This document shows positions 40,899-50,157 of a stretch of 64,000 nucleotides of DNA, in pieces. The stretch comes from Alteromonas sp. ASW11-130. GTDB taxonomy: Bacteria > Pseudomonadota > Gammaproteobacteria > Enterobacterales > Alteromonadaceae. Below the pieces are notes generated by a model that was not told where the DNA came from, did no database searches, and saw nothing but the letters and a program-made list of their open reading frames with translations. Made by a program: the position numbers and the translations under genes. The stretch's first letter is position 1. Every line of letters starts with the position of its first letter. The stretch spans positions 62,001 to 126,000 of the forward strand of contig NZ_JAPFRE010000025.1 of NCBI RefSeq assembly GCF_026183735.1, written 5' to 3'.

Positions 40899-41219
40899 CT
40901 AATCCTCTGATTCTACTTCTGGCTCAATTCCCATTTTTTCCATTATCCTTCGCGCACTCGCGGGGATCCTGTTGGGATTATCTTTTCTCAAATCTTCGTC
41001 ATCGGGAAGAGGCTGGCCAGTAAACGCATGCAAGAAGGCTTCGCAAAGTAATTCTGAATTCGTCGCGTGCCTTAGATTATTGACCTGTCTGCGGGTCCGC
41101 TCATCGGTCAGTACCTTCAACACGTTGGTAGGTATCGAGACGGTGACTTTTTTTACTTGTTCGCTTTTTTTACCGTGTTCAGCGTAAGGGTGAATATATT
41201 TACCGTTCCATTCTGCCAT
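40899..41219 (-). CDS. metJ: Methionine repressor MetJ
   Basis: Ribbon-helix-helix repressor that binds met boxes with S-adenosylmethionine as corepressor. 106 residues, almost identical to E. coli MetJ in [17 protein letters not shown] and in the core [38 protein letters not shown]. The ATG at 41219 gives [18 protein letters not shown]; a longer frame to 41294 would add 25 unrelated residues. Divergent from metF; the met boxes between them suggest autoregulation and metF repression. Confidence 0.96.
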   Translation of the reverse strand: MAEWNGKYIHPYAEHGKKSEQVKKVTVSIPTNVLKVLTDERTRRQVNNLRHATNSELLCEAFLHAFTGQPLPDDEDLRKDNPNRIPASARRIMEKMGIEPEVESED

Positions 41220-41305
41220 GAGGGTCTCATTAAAAGTTATTTTATAGGGTGTCGTTAAGTCTGGAAATTCTAACCAATATCCCAAAAAGGTCAATTAAGC
41301 AGTGT

Positions 41306-42298
<993 letters not shown>

Positions 42299-42389
42299 TT
42301 TTACCTATTTGAACAAGCCGTTACACTTATGCATATTGCGCGATACTAAATTAGTTCAGTATCGACTATAAAGGTAAATGGAGTGTAAT

Positions 42390-43274
42390 GTGAACACAGA
42401 CAGGGTAAAAGCCGTGTGGCACAAGCATCATCATCGCTTCCGCGATTTTGGTCGTATTTTTGTGCAACGGTGTGCTAACGATAACATTACCATATCTGCT
42501 GGACACCTCGCATATGTGACACTCCTGTCGCTTGTCCCTTTTGTTATGGTGACATTTACAATGATGTCTGCCTTCCCGGCTTTTGCTTCAGTTAGAAGTA
42601 AATTAGAACATTTTATTTTCACAAACTTTGTCCCTACCGCCAGCGATGTGGTGCATGAGCATATCTTGTCGTTTGTTGCCAATGCGGCAGAGATGAGTGC
42701 CATCGGTATTTTATCGTTATTGGTGGTTGCCCTTTTGCTAATTTCTAATGTTGACAAAACCCTCAACAGGATCTGGCGCACACCCAGCGAACGCCCGTTA
42801 ATTTATACGTTAGCTATTTACTGGATGGTGATTACGCTTAGTCCTATGCTTATCGGCTCAAGCGTAGTCGTAACGTCTTATCTTTCGGGTATCGCCAACT
42901 TTGCTGAAGAGTATACGCCGGGGCTGGGCACCACCATCTTAAAAATGGTGCCGAGTCTGACGACCATGTTGGCATTTGTTATCTTGTATATGCTCGTGCC
43001 TAACCGTAGAGTGAGCCCCAAGTACGCATTGCCGGGTGCCTTGGTCGCCACAATTCTATTTGAAATAATGAAAAATGGCTTCACTTTTTATGTCACCAAC
43101 TTTCCCTCCTATCAGGTTATATACGGCGCATTAGCGACGCTTCCTATTTTATTTCTATGGGTTTATCTTTCATGGATAGTGGTATTAGTTGGCGCTGAAT
43201 TTACCTGTAGCTTGAATGACACGTTCGATGAACACAAAGCAAGTGAAGAACCTCGCGAATTACCTAACGAATAA
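42390..43274 (+). CDS. yihY: YihY-family inner membrane protein
   Basis: Polytopic inner-membrane protein of the YihY/BrkB family (about 294 residues), function not established; the old RNase BN label is wrong. The family core ISAGHLAYVTLLSLVPFVMV is clear, followed by NVDKTLNRIWRTP and five further hydrophobic helices (for example IYTLAIYWMVITLSPMLIG and LPILFLWVYLSWIVVLVGAE). The GTG at 42390 has GGAG 6 bases upstream; an ATG at 42378 is possible and adds four residues. In E. coli yihY is followed by dtd and fabY; here three other genes lie between. Confidence 0.92.
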   Translation: MNTDRVKAVWHKHHHRFRDFGRIFVQRCANDNITISAGHLAYVTLLSLVPFVMVTFTMMSAFPAFASVRSKLEHFIFTNFVPTASDVVHEHILSFVANAAEMSAIGILSLLVVALLLISNVDKTLNRIWRTPSERPLIYTLAIYWMVITLSPMLIGSSVVVTSYLSGIANFAEEYTPGLGTTILKMVPSLTTMLAFVILYMLVPNRRVSPKYALPGALVATILFEIMKNGFTFYVTNFPSYQVIYGALATLPILFLWVYLSWIVVLVGAEFTCSLNDTFDEHKASEEPRELPNE

Positions 43275-44046
43275 TTCGCTTTTACCACCTTAGCGAACCC
43301 TCACCCAATAAGCTCATTTGGAGCAACGGCATTTCTACTGTTGAACCGCACGACGCTTTATCCGAGTCGATCAGTTTACCTTGCTCAGCGAGGACACATA
43401 GTAACCGTAATGGATCACCTCACCTTCCATGCCGTTTTTAAAGTCGAATATAAGAGGAAAATAACGAAAGTGAGTACACACTTACAGAAATGTGTCGTGA
43501 TCCTAAAATTGTTGTGTTTCATTGTGTCCAAAGAAAATAAGCTAAATGAAATAAAGCAATGTAAAAAAACGCCGTCTTAAGCTTCTCAAATACGCGAACC
43601 ACTTATCAATTTATTCAGCTAACAAAAGGGTTAAAAACTAACCACGTTTATAGAGGTCGATAAATACAGAAAAACAACTGCGAGAGCAAATGTTTCATAA
43701 ACGGCGAAAGTTATTGTTCTACGCAATAATTTACGATGCTAGCGCCAATATAGAGTTAGCTTGACCGCACCGTTTTCTTCGGTTTCAACCCATTCGTGAC
43801 AGTGCGGTGAATCGAGTAGCTAAGGCGACACAGCTCGCCCTTTTCCTTATAGAGCGCAAGCTGCCCGTTTTGCACCTGCGCTGCTGGTGAAACTGGATCG
43901 AGTAAATCAATAGATGCATTATGCTATATAACACAATAGCGAATCTTGCTAGATAAACTAGGCAGTGTCAGCTAAGAATGAAACGTAAAAACTGGAATAA
44001 ACTTAGCGCCCATTACGTGACTGATAGCCACGTAATCTTTAGCCTG
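43275..44046. other. Long intergenic region with a possible decayed coding remnant
   Basis: About 770 bases between yihY and the DUF2959 gene. On the minus strand around 43740-43920 there are coding-like stretches in two frames: one reads VQNGQLALYKEKGELCRLS, and a frame shift away HEWVETEENGAVKLTLYWR ends in TAG. This looks like a small gene broken by a frameshift, but I cannot name it. A 79-codon plus-strand frame at 43341-43580 has no protein-like character. The rest shows nothing I can support. Confidence 0.35.
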
Positions 44047-44691
44047 CTACTTCATTGAAGCAATAAACGCATCAGATTCAGCTATTGCGCTGTTCATATT
44101 CCGGATCAGTATGCGGATATCGGCTTGCATGACCGTTAACTCACTCTCTAATGAGCCAATCGCACTGGCGTTCAAATTATGTTTCAGGAACAGTACATTG
44201 TCTTCCAGTTTTCGTAATACTGGCGTCATTGTCCCTTCCGCTTTACGCATAGCACTTAGCATTGTTTCATATTTTCGCTTCGTATCGCGTAATTGCTGCT
44301 CGCTGGCGCGGCGATAATTTTCGTTTTGATAGCGGTCAAGTTCCTCTTCCCACTCGTTAAACAAGGCTTCCGCCACTGAAGCGACCTTGTTTATTCGATT
44401 GGAAACGTCATCAGCGGCAGCCTTACTATCTTCATATTCATCATTCAGCCTATCGTATACCTCTTCCAATTCACCGCCCTGAAAATTAATCAACGCACTA
44501 AATTCTTCTAAGGCTGAGCTGAATTGTTCCTGAGCGTCCTCTTGAGATTCACGTGCATCTTCTACTCGATCCACCATGATTTCGCGTTTCTCAACACCTA
44601 CTTTTTCCCACGCCGCGTAATAAGCAGACTGGCACCCGCCTAGGATTAGTAGTAAAAGCCCCGTAACAAAGGCTATTGAAGGTTTATTCAT
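44047..44691 (-). CDS. DUF2959 family lipoprotein
   Basis: 214-residue predicted lipoprotein: signal peptide with lipobox LILGGCQSAYY, so the Cys near residue 20 is expected to be acylated. The mature part is almost entirely helical and strongly charged (REIMVDRVEDARESQEDAQ, LNDEYEDSKAAADDVSNRI, EEELDRYQNENYRRASEQQ), with a coiled-coil look. This matches the DUF2959 family of marine gammaproteobacteria, whose function is unknown. It is followed upstream by a small membrane protein gene 3 bases away, probably one operon. Confidence 0.85.
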   Translation of the reverse strand: MNKPSIAFVTGLLLLILGGCQSAYYAAWEKVGVEKREIMVDRVEDARESQEDAQEQFSSALEEFSALINFQGGELEEVYDRLNDEYEDSKAAADDVSNRINKVASVAEALFNEWEEELDRYQNENYRRASEQQLRDTKRKYETMLSAMRKAEGTMTPVLRKLEDNVLFLKHNLNASAIGSLESELTVMQADIRILIRNMNSAIAESDAFIASMK

Positions 44692-44694
44692 TAC

Positions 44695-44931
44695 TTATAG
44701 TTCCCGTCTTCGATATCTGGCAGCATTGATAATCGACCAAATATGGAAAATTAAACCAATCGGCCAGAAGAAAAATAAAATTACTGTCATTGCTAGTGAA
44801 TAACATCCATAGCTTAGAACACAAAACACCAGTGCACTTAATACTCTTCCCTGCACTAATTGGCCTAACCCGGGAATAAAAAAACTGCATACTGCGGCAA
44901 TAACATTTCCACCTGAACCTTGACCTGACAT
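44695..44931 (-). CDS. Small membrane protein with a TM2-like GLGQ motif
   Basis: 78 residues. N-terminal GGNVIAAVCSFFIPGLGQLVQGR, then a second hydrophobic stretch (ALVFCVLSYGCYSLAMTVI) and a third (LFFFWPIGLIFHIWSII), ending with positively charged ARYRRREL. The PGLGQ(F/L)..GR phrase is shared with TM2-domain and related small membrane proteins. Function unknown. Encoded just before the DUF2959 gene, with only 3 bases between. Confidence 0.75.
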   Translation of the reverse strand: MSGQGSGGNVIAAVCSFFIPGLGQLVQGRVLSALVFCVLSYGCYSLAMTVILFFFWPIGLIFHIWSIINAARYRRREL

Positions 44932-45011
44932 ATCATCTCTCTCGCAATTATGATTAGAATATGTTTCATTAATATACTAATTTAACGCGGCAGACAACGA
45001 ACTGAAATAAA

Positions 45012-45986
45012 ATGAAACGACTTTATCCCGATATTGCCGCTTATCAAAGTGGGTACTTAAAGACTTACTCGCACCATGAAATTTACTACGAACAAAGTGG
45101 GAATCCAGATGGTATTCCTGTTTTATACATTCATGGGGGGCCTGGAGCGGGCCTGTCACCCAACTATAAGTGTTTCTTTGATTCAGGCCGCTATCGCATC
45201 ATCGGTTTCGAACAACGTGGCTGCGGACGCTCACGCCCATTTGGTGATGTAGAAAAAAATACCACGCAAGATTTACTGGAGGATATCGAGTTATTACGTG
45301 AACAACTTAACATTAACAAATGGGTAGTGTTCGGCGGCTCTTGGGGGACATTGCTAGGTTTGCTTTACGCGATGGCGCATCCAAACGCAGTTTACGGGCT
45401 AATTTTGCGAGGTATTTTTTTAGGCAGGCAAGAGGATATTGACTGGTTCATTTCAGCCGATGGCGGCGGAGCAATATATTTTCCTGAATATTATCAAAAA
45501 TTTATCCAGGGGGTACCTGCTCCTACTGACACCCATGTTATTTTAAAATCATTTAGAGATGCCTTTACCAGCGAAAACGAAGTGAACAAACTTGCCGCGT
45601 TAAAACGATGGTATTGTTGGGAAGAGAGGCTTTCAAAACTGGTATTACCTATGGGGACGGGTGATATAACCAACCAATATCCTGTTCATCTTGTTACCAG
45701 CCTAGCAATGTTGGAATGCCACTATCTTTTCAATCATTGTTTCATTGAAGAAAATTTTATCATGCAGAATATCGACAAAATTGCTCATCTGCCTGCTACC
45801 CTTATCCATGGCCGTTACGATATGATATGTAAGCCTTCTGGCGCTTACTTACTACACAAAGCGTGGCCAAATAGCAGGCTTCAAATGGTTCCTGACGCAG
45901 GGCATAGCACTTCAGAACCTGGGATTGGTTATGCGTTGTGTCGCGCCAGCCGGGATATGGCGCGTTTTATCAGGGAGCAGCAATGA
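45012..45986 (+). CDS. pip: Proline iminopeptidase
   Basis: Alpha/beta-hydrolase (S33) that removes N-terminal proline from peptides. 324 residues. Oxyanion-hole motif [23 protein letters not shown], nucleophile Ser in [14 protein letters not shown], Asp in [10 protein letters not shown] and His in [11 protein letters not shown]. The stop overlaps the start of dtd (ATGA), so the two are translationally coupled. First gene of pip-dtd-fabY. Confidence 0.93.
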   Translation: MKRLYPDIAAYQSGYLKTYSHHEIYYEQSGNPDGIPVLYIHGGPGAGLSPNYKCFFDSGRYRIIGFEQRGCGRSRPFGDVEKNTTQDLLEDIELLREQLNINKWVVFGGSWGTLLGLLYAMAHPNAVYGLILRGIFLGRQEDIDWFISADGGGAIYFPEYYQKFIQGVPAPTDTHVILKSFRDAFTSENEVNKLAALKRWYCWEERLSKLVLPMGTGDITNQYPVHLVTSLAMLECHYLFNHCFIEENFIMQNIDKIAHLPATLIHGRYDMICKPSGAYLLHKAWPNSRLQMVPDAGHSTSEPGIGYALCRASRDMARFIREQQ

Positions 45987-46420
45987 TTGGCATTATTCAA
46001 CGCGTGACTCAAGCCAGTGTAATGGTCGAACATACCATCACGGCTCAAATCAACCAAGGTCTGCTGTTACTTTTAGGAATAGAAAGAGATGACAGTTCAG
46101 ACCATATCGAAAAGCTGGTTAAAAAGGTGACGCACTATCGGCTTTTTGCTGATACAGATGGAAAAATGAATCTCAACGTGCAACAAGTCAATGGGAGTAT
46201 TCTGGTGGTATCACAATTCACGTTAGTGGCCGATACCAGTAAAGGTAACCGACCTGGCTTTTCAAGAGGTGCCACGCCGGAACATGGCGAGAAAATGTAC
46301 GACGAATTTATCGAAACACTTTCCAATACAGGAATCCACACTCAATCTGGTAAATTCGGTGCCGATATGCAGGTATCACTAATTAATGATGGTCCGGTCA
46401 CCTTTTCATTTAAGGTTTAA
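45983..46420 (+). CDS. dtd: D-aminoacyl-tRNA deacylase
   Basis: Hydrolyses D-amino acids from mischarged tRNA and protects against glycine mischarging. 145 residues (E. coli 145). Motifs: [16 protein letters not shown] at the start, the catalytic [19 protein letters not shown], and the trans GP motif NDGPVTFSF near the end. The ATG at 45983 overlaps the pip stop (ATGA). In E. coli dtd also sits directly before fabY. Confidence 0.95.
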   Translation: MIGIIQRVTQASVMVEHTITAQINQGLLLLLGIERDDSSDHIEKLVKKVTHYRLFADTDGKMNLNVQQVNGSILVVSQFTLVADTSKGNRPGFSRGATPEHGEKMYDEFIETLSNTGIHTQSGKFGADMQVSLINDGPVTFSFKV

Positions 46421-46491
46421 TTAAAGGTTAAAGGTCTTGTTTCGTTATCCCCCCTCATGTTTAATGGATTAATTATAGGTTAACGTATGGT

Positions 46492-47427
46492 TTGTCAGTG
46501 TTTAGAGTTGTAAAACCCAAAAGCGATGAAGAATTCGAAGCTTACTTTAGTTTTCGCTGGACGTATCTCAGACAACCGTGGAATTTCCCCCCGGGCTCTG
46601 AAAAAGATGAGTACGAGCAAGTTGCAGAGCACCGTATGATCATCAATACTGCCGGCGAGATTGTTGCGTGTGGCAGAGTTCACCTGAACACCGCCGAAGA
46701 GGCGCAGATTAGGCATATCGCAGTACATTCAGCTTACCAGCGCAAAGGATTGGGACAAATGATTCTTGGCGCGTTAGAAGCTGTAGCGCGAGATCTAGGT
46801 GCTATAAGGGCAGTCACTAACAGCCGAGAAATTTCTATTCCATTCTTTACCGCCTGTGGCTTTTCTATTGAAAGAGAAGCGCCCACTGAATTAGGCACAC
46901 TGCGTCGCCAACAGATGGTTAAAAAGCTAAGCGATTTAAGTTCCCTTGTCATGCATCCTAACTGGTGTAAGGAATTACAAAAAACCTGGTCTGATACTAT
47001 TCCTATAACCGACCATATGGGTATTAAAATTCACCAGTTTACTGGCCGGACGCTGGAAACCCGTGCGTCCTTAAATAAAAATATTAATATTCACGGTACT
47101 ATGTTTGCTGGAAGCATTTTTTCCTTAGCCACACTGACAGGGTGGGGAATGATATTTCTGCAATTAAAAGAAAAGAAAACGCCAGGTGATATCGTATTAG
47201 GAGATGGTGATATTCATTACCATAAACCTATCACCATGAAGCCCAGAGCTATTTGTAACATTGAAACACTGTCAGGCAAGTTAACTAGTTTAGATAAAGG
47301 TAAAAAAGCAAAATTGACCGTTCAGGTAGATATTTTAGATGGCGATGATCCGGTCGCAGAATTCAAAGGCGTATATTGGGTATTGCCACCCAAACAAAAG
47401 AAGAGAGCCGCTTCCGAAGAAGAGTAA
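46492..47427 (+). CDS. fabY: FabY (YiiD): GNAT fused to a hotdog thioesterase-like domain
   Basis: Two-domain protein of about 311 residues. Residues 1-145 form a GNAT acetyltransferase with the acetyl-CoA loop in HSAYQRKGLGQMILGAL; the rest is a YiiD-type hotdog domain (TMFAGSIFSLATLTGWGM, GDIHYHKPITMKPRA). E. coli FabY has the same layout and starts fatty acid synthesis by decarboxylating malonyl-ACP. The start is uncertain: TTG 46492 or GTG 46498, with only AGG at 46477-46479 upstream. Third gene behind pip and dtd, as in E. coli dtd-fabY. Confidence 0.87.
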   Translation: MSVFRVVKPKSDEEFEAYFSFRWTYLRQPWNFPPGSEKDEYEQVAEHRMIINTAGEIVACGRVHLNTAEEAQIRHIAVHSAYQRKGLGQMILGALEAVARDLGAIRAVTNSREISIPFFTACGFSIEREAPTELGTLRRQQMVKKLSDLSSLVMHPNWCKELQKTWSDTIPITDHMGIKIHQFTGRTLETRASLNKNINIHGTMFAGSIFSLATLTGWGMIFLQLKEKKTPGDIVLGDGDIHYHKPITMKPRAICNIETLSGKLTSLDKGKKAKLTVQVDILDGDDPVAEFKGVYWVLPPKQKKRAASEEE

Positions 47428-47460
47428 AACCTTAGCGACGAAATCTGAAAAATACCATCA

Positions 47461-47504
47461 AAGGTAAAAAGGTAAGAAGGTAAAAAGGTAAAAAGGTAAA
47501 AAGG
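47461..47504. repeat. 8-bp tandem repeat after fabY
   Basis: Five copies of AAGGTAAA (one reads AAGGTAAG) from 47461 to 47500, then a partial copy. A short tandem repeat in the convergent fabY-rpoH gap; copy number is likely to vary through slippage. Confidence 0.85.
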
Positions 47505-47520
47505 CTTCGTCGCTTCAAAC

Positions 47521-47547
47521 AAAAAAGGCCTCTGGAAAAGAGACCTT
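47521..47547 (-). terminator. Rho-independent terminator of rpoH
   Basis: On the minus strand AAGGTCTCT pairs with AGAGGCCTT (one G-U) around TTTCC-type loop bases and is followed by a TTTTTT run. It lies 18 bases after the rpoH stop. Confidence 0.75.
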
Positions 47548-47564
47548 GTGGGTAGATGAAAAGC

Positions 47565-48419
47565 TTAAGCTACCATTGCTGCTTGCAGCTTTTTCATTGC
47601 GTTCTTTTCAATTTGACGAACGCGTTCTGCGGAAACCTGATACTTGTCAGCTAAATCTTGCAGAGTAATTTTGCTATCGGCCAACCAACGGGTTTCGATG
47701 ATATCCTGACTACGCTCATCAAGGGTTTTGATGGCTGAATACAAACGCTTAGATGCGTTAGTATCCCAATCATTGTTAATCACATCCATTTCAACGTCAG
47801 CGCTCTTATCTTCGAGAAACTGAACAGGCGCAAAACTACCGCTTTCATCGTCATCAGCAGACAAATCAAATGCTTGATCCTGACTGCTCATGCGCGCTTC
47901 CATCTGCAATACTTCTTTGGTACTCACACCCAGCTCGTCAGCAACCGTTTGCACTTCATCGTGAGTAAACCAACCCAGACGTTTTTTCGCCTTGCGCAGG
48001 TTAAAGAATAATTTACGTTGCGCTTTAGTGGTTGCTACCTTCACAATACGCCAGTTTTTAAGTACGAATTCGTGAATTTCCGCTTTTATCCAATGTACAG
48101 CAAATGATACCAGTCTGACTCCTACAGTAGGGTCAAAGCGTTTTACCGCTTTCATCAGCCCAATGTTGCCTTCCTGAATTAAGTCAGCCTGAGGTAAACC
48201 ATAACCAGAGTAAGATTTTGCAATATGTACCACAAAACGCAGATGCGACATAACCAGCTTTCTCGCAGCGCCCAAATCATCTTCTTCGCGCAAACGAGTA
48301 GCTAAATCACGTTCTTCTGCTGCAGATAGCATATCAATCCCGCTAACTGCCTGGATATAGCCCTCAATACTACCGTTATGAGGCACAGTCAGGGCCATAG
48401 ATCGCAAATTGTTGCTCAT
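47565..48419 (-). CDS. rpoH: RNA polymerase sigma-32 factor RpoH
   Basis: Heat-shock sigma factor, 284 residues as in E. coli. Region 2 [19 protein letters not shown] and [20 protein letters not shown], the RpoH box [15 protein letters not shown], and region 4 [14 protein letters not shown] with the [23 protein letters not shown]. The ATG at 48419 (GAGG about 5 bases upstream) is preferred over a GTG two codons before. Expected to transcribe hslVU from the promoter at 35822-35850. In E. coli rpoH follows ftsX directly; here two EAL-HDOD genes lie between. Confidence 0.96.
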   Translation of the reverse strand: MSNNLRSMALTVPHNGSIEGYIQAVSGIDMLSAAEERDLATRLREEDDLGAARKLVMSHLRFVVHIAKSYSGYGLPQADLIQEGNIGLMKAVKRFDPTVGVRLVSFAVHWIKAEIHEFVLKNWRIVKVATTKAQRKLFFNLRKAKKRLGWFTHDEVQTVADELGVSTKEVLQMEARMSSQDQAFDLSADDDESGSFAPVQFLEDKSADVEMDVINNDWDTNASKRLYSAIKTLDERSQDIIETRWLADSKITLQDLADKYQVSAERVRQIEKNAMKKLQAAMVA

Positions 48420-48752
48420 AATCACCTCATTTTAAAACTCGCCGGAGTATAACATTGCAAAAGACACCTTGCGAGTTTAATGAAAAATCTCCACTCTACG
48501 GAAAAAGAAATATAGAGTACCTTGAGTAAATATCAAGACCTGCGTTGGAATAAAAAAGTTCCCACGAGCATGCAGATTAAACTATCTTAATCATAGTGTG
48601 AATGATAATTATCATATTGAGTTGCCATTTTTCGTGACGCAAATGATGAAAAAATCACCCTCAAATGGCAGTATAGTTAGAAAACTGCATGCACGAAATT
48701 CAGATAAATGCGCTAACATTTACTTTAGCGGTGGAGAATTAACAGGAATACT
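48420..48752. other. rpoH / EAL-HDOD divergent intergenic region
   Basis: 333 bases of control region. It holds the AT-rich palindrome at 48602-48615 (separate entry) and a GGAG/AGGA-rich stretch before the first EAL-HDOD start. No RNA gene recognised. Confidence 0.4.
48602..48615. promoter_or_regulatory. AT-rich palindrome, partial Fur-box match
   Basis: ATGATAATTATCAT is a perfect 14-bp palindrome about 140 bases before the first EAL-HDOD gene. It contains GATAAT-type half sites like a Fur box, but lacks the full 19-bp consensus, so the assignment is tentative. Confidence 0.3.
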
Positions 48753-49973
48753 ATGTTTGCATATATTGCCCGCCAGCCGATATTCGACGTGAACCGAGAA
48801 GTTTTCGCATACGAACTTCTGTTTCGTGACGGTGAAAAAAACTGTTTCCCCGATATTCCTCCCGATGAAGCCACATCTAAACTCTTAGCTTCCAGCCACT
48901 TAAGCCTGGGTTTAGAAGAAATAGTGGGTGATAAGTTAGCATTTATTAACTTTCATCGCGATACGCTGATGTATCGATTCCCCACTTCGCTTGATGCTTC
49001 TCAAGTGGTGATTGAGGTGTTAGAAACCATCAAGGTTGATAATCAGCTTGTAAAAGCATGCAAACATCTACGTGGGTTGGGTTTTCTATTGGCACTAGAC
49101 GATTACGACTCGACCGAAAAGTGGCGACCGTTTTTACCTTTTACCAGCATAATAAAGTTTGATATCACCACGATGTCGGCGGAGGAGATAGCCAAACTTG
49201 TTCCGGAATTAAAGGAACGCCGCATTAAACTGGTGGCCGAAAAAATAGAAACCTATAGTGAGTTCGAAAAATTCAAAGCAATGGGCTTTGATTATTTTCA
49301 GGGATATTTCCTGGCATATCCTGAACTTGTTCGCCATCGCACGTTAGAATCCTCAAAAGTCACCCTTCTGGAGCTGCTAACCGCCAGTGCTGCTATCAAA
49401 ATGGATTTTGATAGAGTGAATGCTATATTAGAGCGCGATGTGTCGCTAACATATCTGTTATTACGCTTCATCAATAATCCCATGTTTAACAAGCGCAATA
49501 AAATTACTTCGCTTAAACATGCGCTGACCTATATGGGTGAAGTGGAAGTGAAAAAATTCATCGCTTTAATTGCTTTAGCTAATCTAAGTGAAGGCCAGCC
49601 ATCTGAATTACTGCAAATGTCACTGGTTCGGGCGAAATTTTGCGAGCTGGTATCTGTGGCTTTGAAACAAAACGATAACCCTCCCATAGGTTTTCTCACC
49701 GGGCTTTTGTCATTACTAGATGCGCTTATGGAACAGCCAATGGAAGGGTTAATGAAAAAAATACCGGTAAGCGAAGAGGTTAAAGACGCGCTTTGCGGGA
49801 GACAAAACTTGCTCAAGGATTGTCTACTTTTGGTTACACATTTTGAAAGTGCTAACTGGGCTGGGATAAAAAAACTCGCTGCGAAACATGAGCTTAAACA
49901 GTCCTTATTACACAGTTTTTACAATGAATCCATAAAGTGGGGCCGGTCTATGCAAGCTTGCGCACATCAATAA
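48753..49973 (+). CDS. EAL-HDOD domain signalling protein, copy 1
   Basis: 406 residues: an N-terminal EAL-like domain (YuxH type, about 1-200) and a C-terminal HDOD domain (about 205-390). The EAL catalytic positions look degenerate: YELLFRDG in place of EAxLR, LALDDYD in place of DDFGTG, and VAEKIET in place of AEGVET. Cyclic di-GMP hydrolysis is therefore doubtful, and binding or protein-protein signalling is more likely. The HDOD part (RDVSLTYLLLRFINNPMFN, SLKHALTYMGEVEVKKFI) is well conserved. AGGA precedes the ATG. It is a tandem paralogue of the next gene. Confidence 0.88.
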   Translation: MFAYIARQPIFDVNREVFAYELLFRDGEKNCFPDIPPDEATSKLLASSHLSLGLEEIVGDKLAFINFHRDTLMYRFPTSLDASQVVIEVLETIKVDNQLVKACKHLRGLGFLLALDDYDSTEKWRPFLPFTSIIKFDITTMSAEEIAKLVPELKERRIKLVAEKIETYSEFEKFKAMGFDYFQGYFLAYPELVRHRTLESSKVTLLELLTASAAIKMDFDRVNAILERDVSLTYLLLRFINNPMFNKRNKITSLKHALTYMGEVEVKKFIALIALANLSEGQPSELLQMSLVRAKFCELVSVALKQNDNPPIGFLTGLLSLLDALMEQPMEGLMKKIPVSEEVKDALCGRQNLLKDCLLLVTHFESANWAGIKKLAAKHELKQSLLHSFYNESIKWGRSMQACAHQ

Positions 49974-50018
49974 TTAGGTTTCATTTCGCATCTCACAGCA
50001 AAGCTACTCGTTCTTACT

Positions 50019-50034
50019 CACTACTGAGGTAGTG
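50019..50034. repeat. Hairpin-forming inverted repeat between the EAL-HDOD genes
   Basis: CACTAC (50019-50024), loop TGAG, GTAGTG (50029-50034). A second 5-bp stem CCTCC/GGAGG follows at 50074-50088. No T tract after either. They may act as weak terminators or operators. Confidence 0.35.
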
Positions 50035-50157
50035 AAAGAGTAGATTATAATTTAGCCGTGAGGTAAAGTGATACCTCCCCAGAGGAGGCTTTCCCATATA
50101 GGGGCATTACCATAACTATAAAAAGAAGTGTTTGTCGTGAGGAATCATCTCAGTAAC

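Noticed and set aside
43341-43580. 79-codon frame after yihY
   Set aside because: Low-complexity, Lys-rich end and no ribosome-binding site or family resemblance.
48598-48792. 64-codon frame ahead of the first EAL-HDOD gene
   Set aside because: Overlaps the strongly supported EAL-HDOD start in another frame and runs through its control region.
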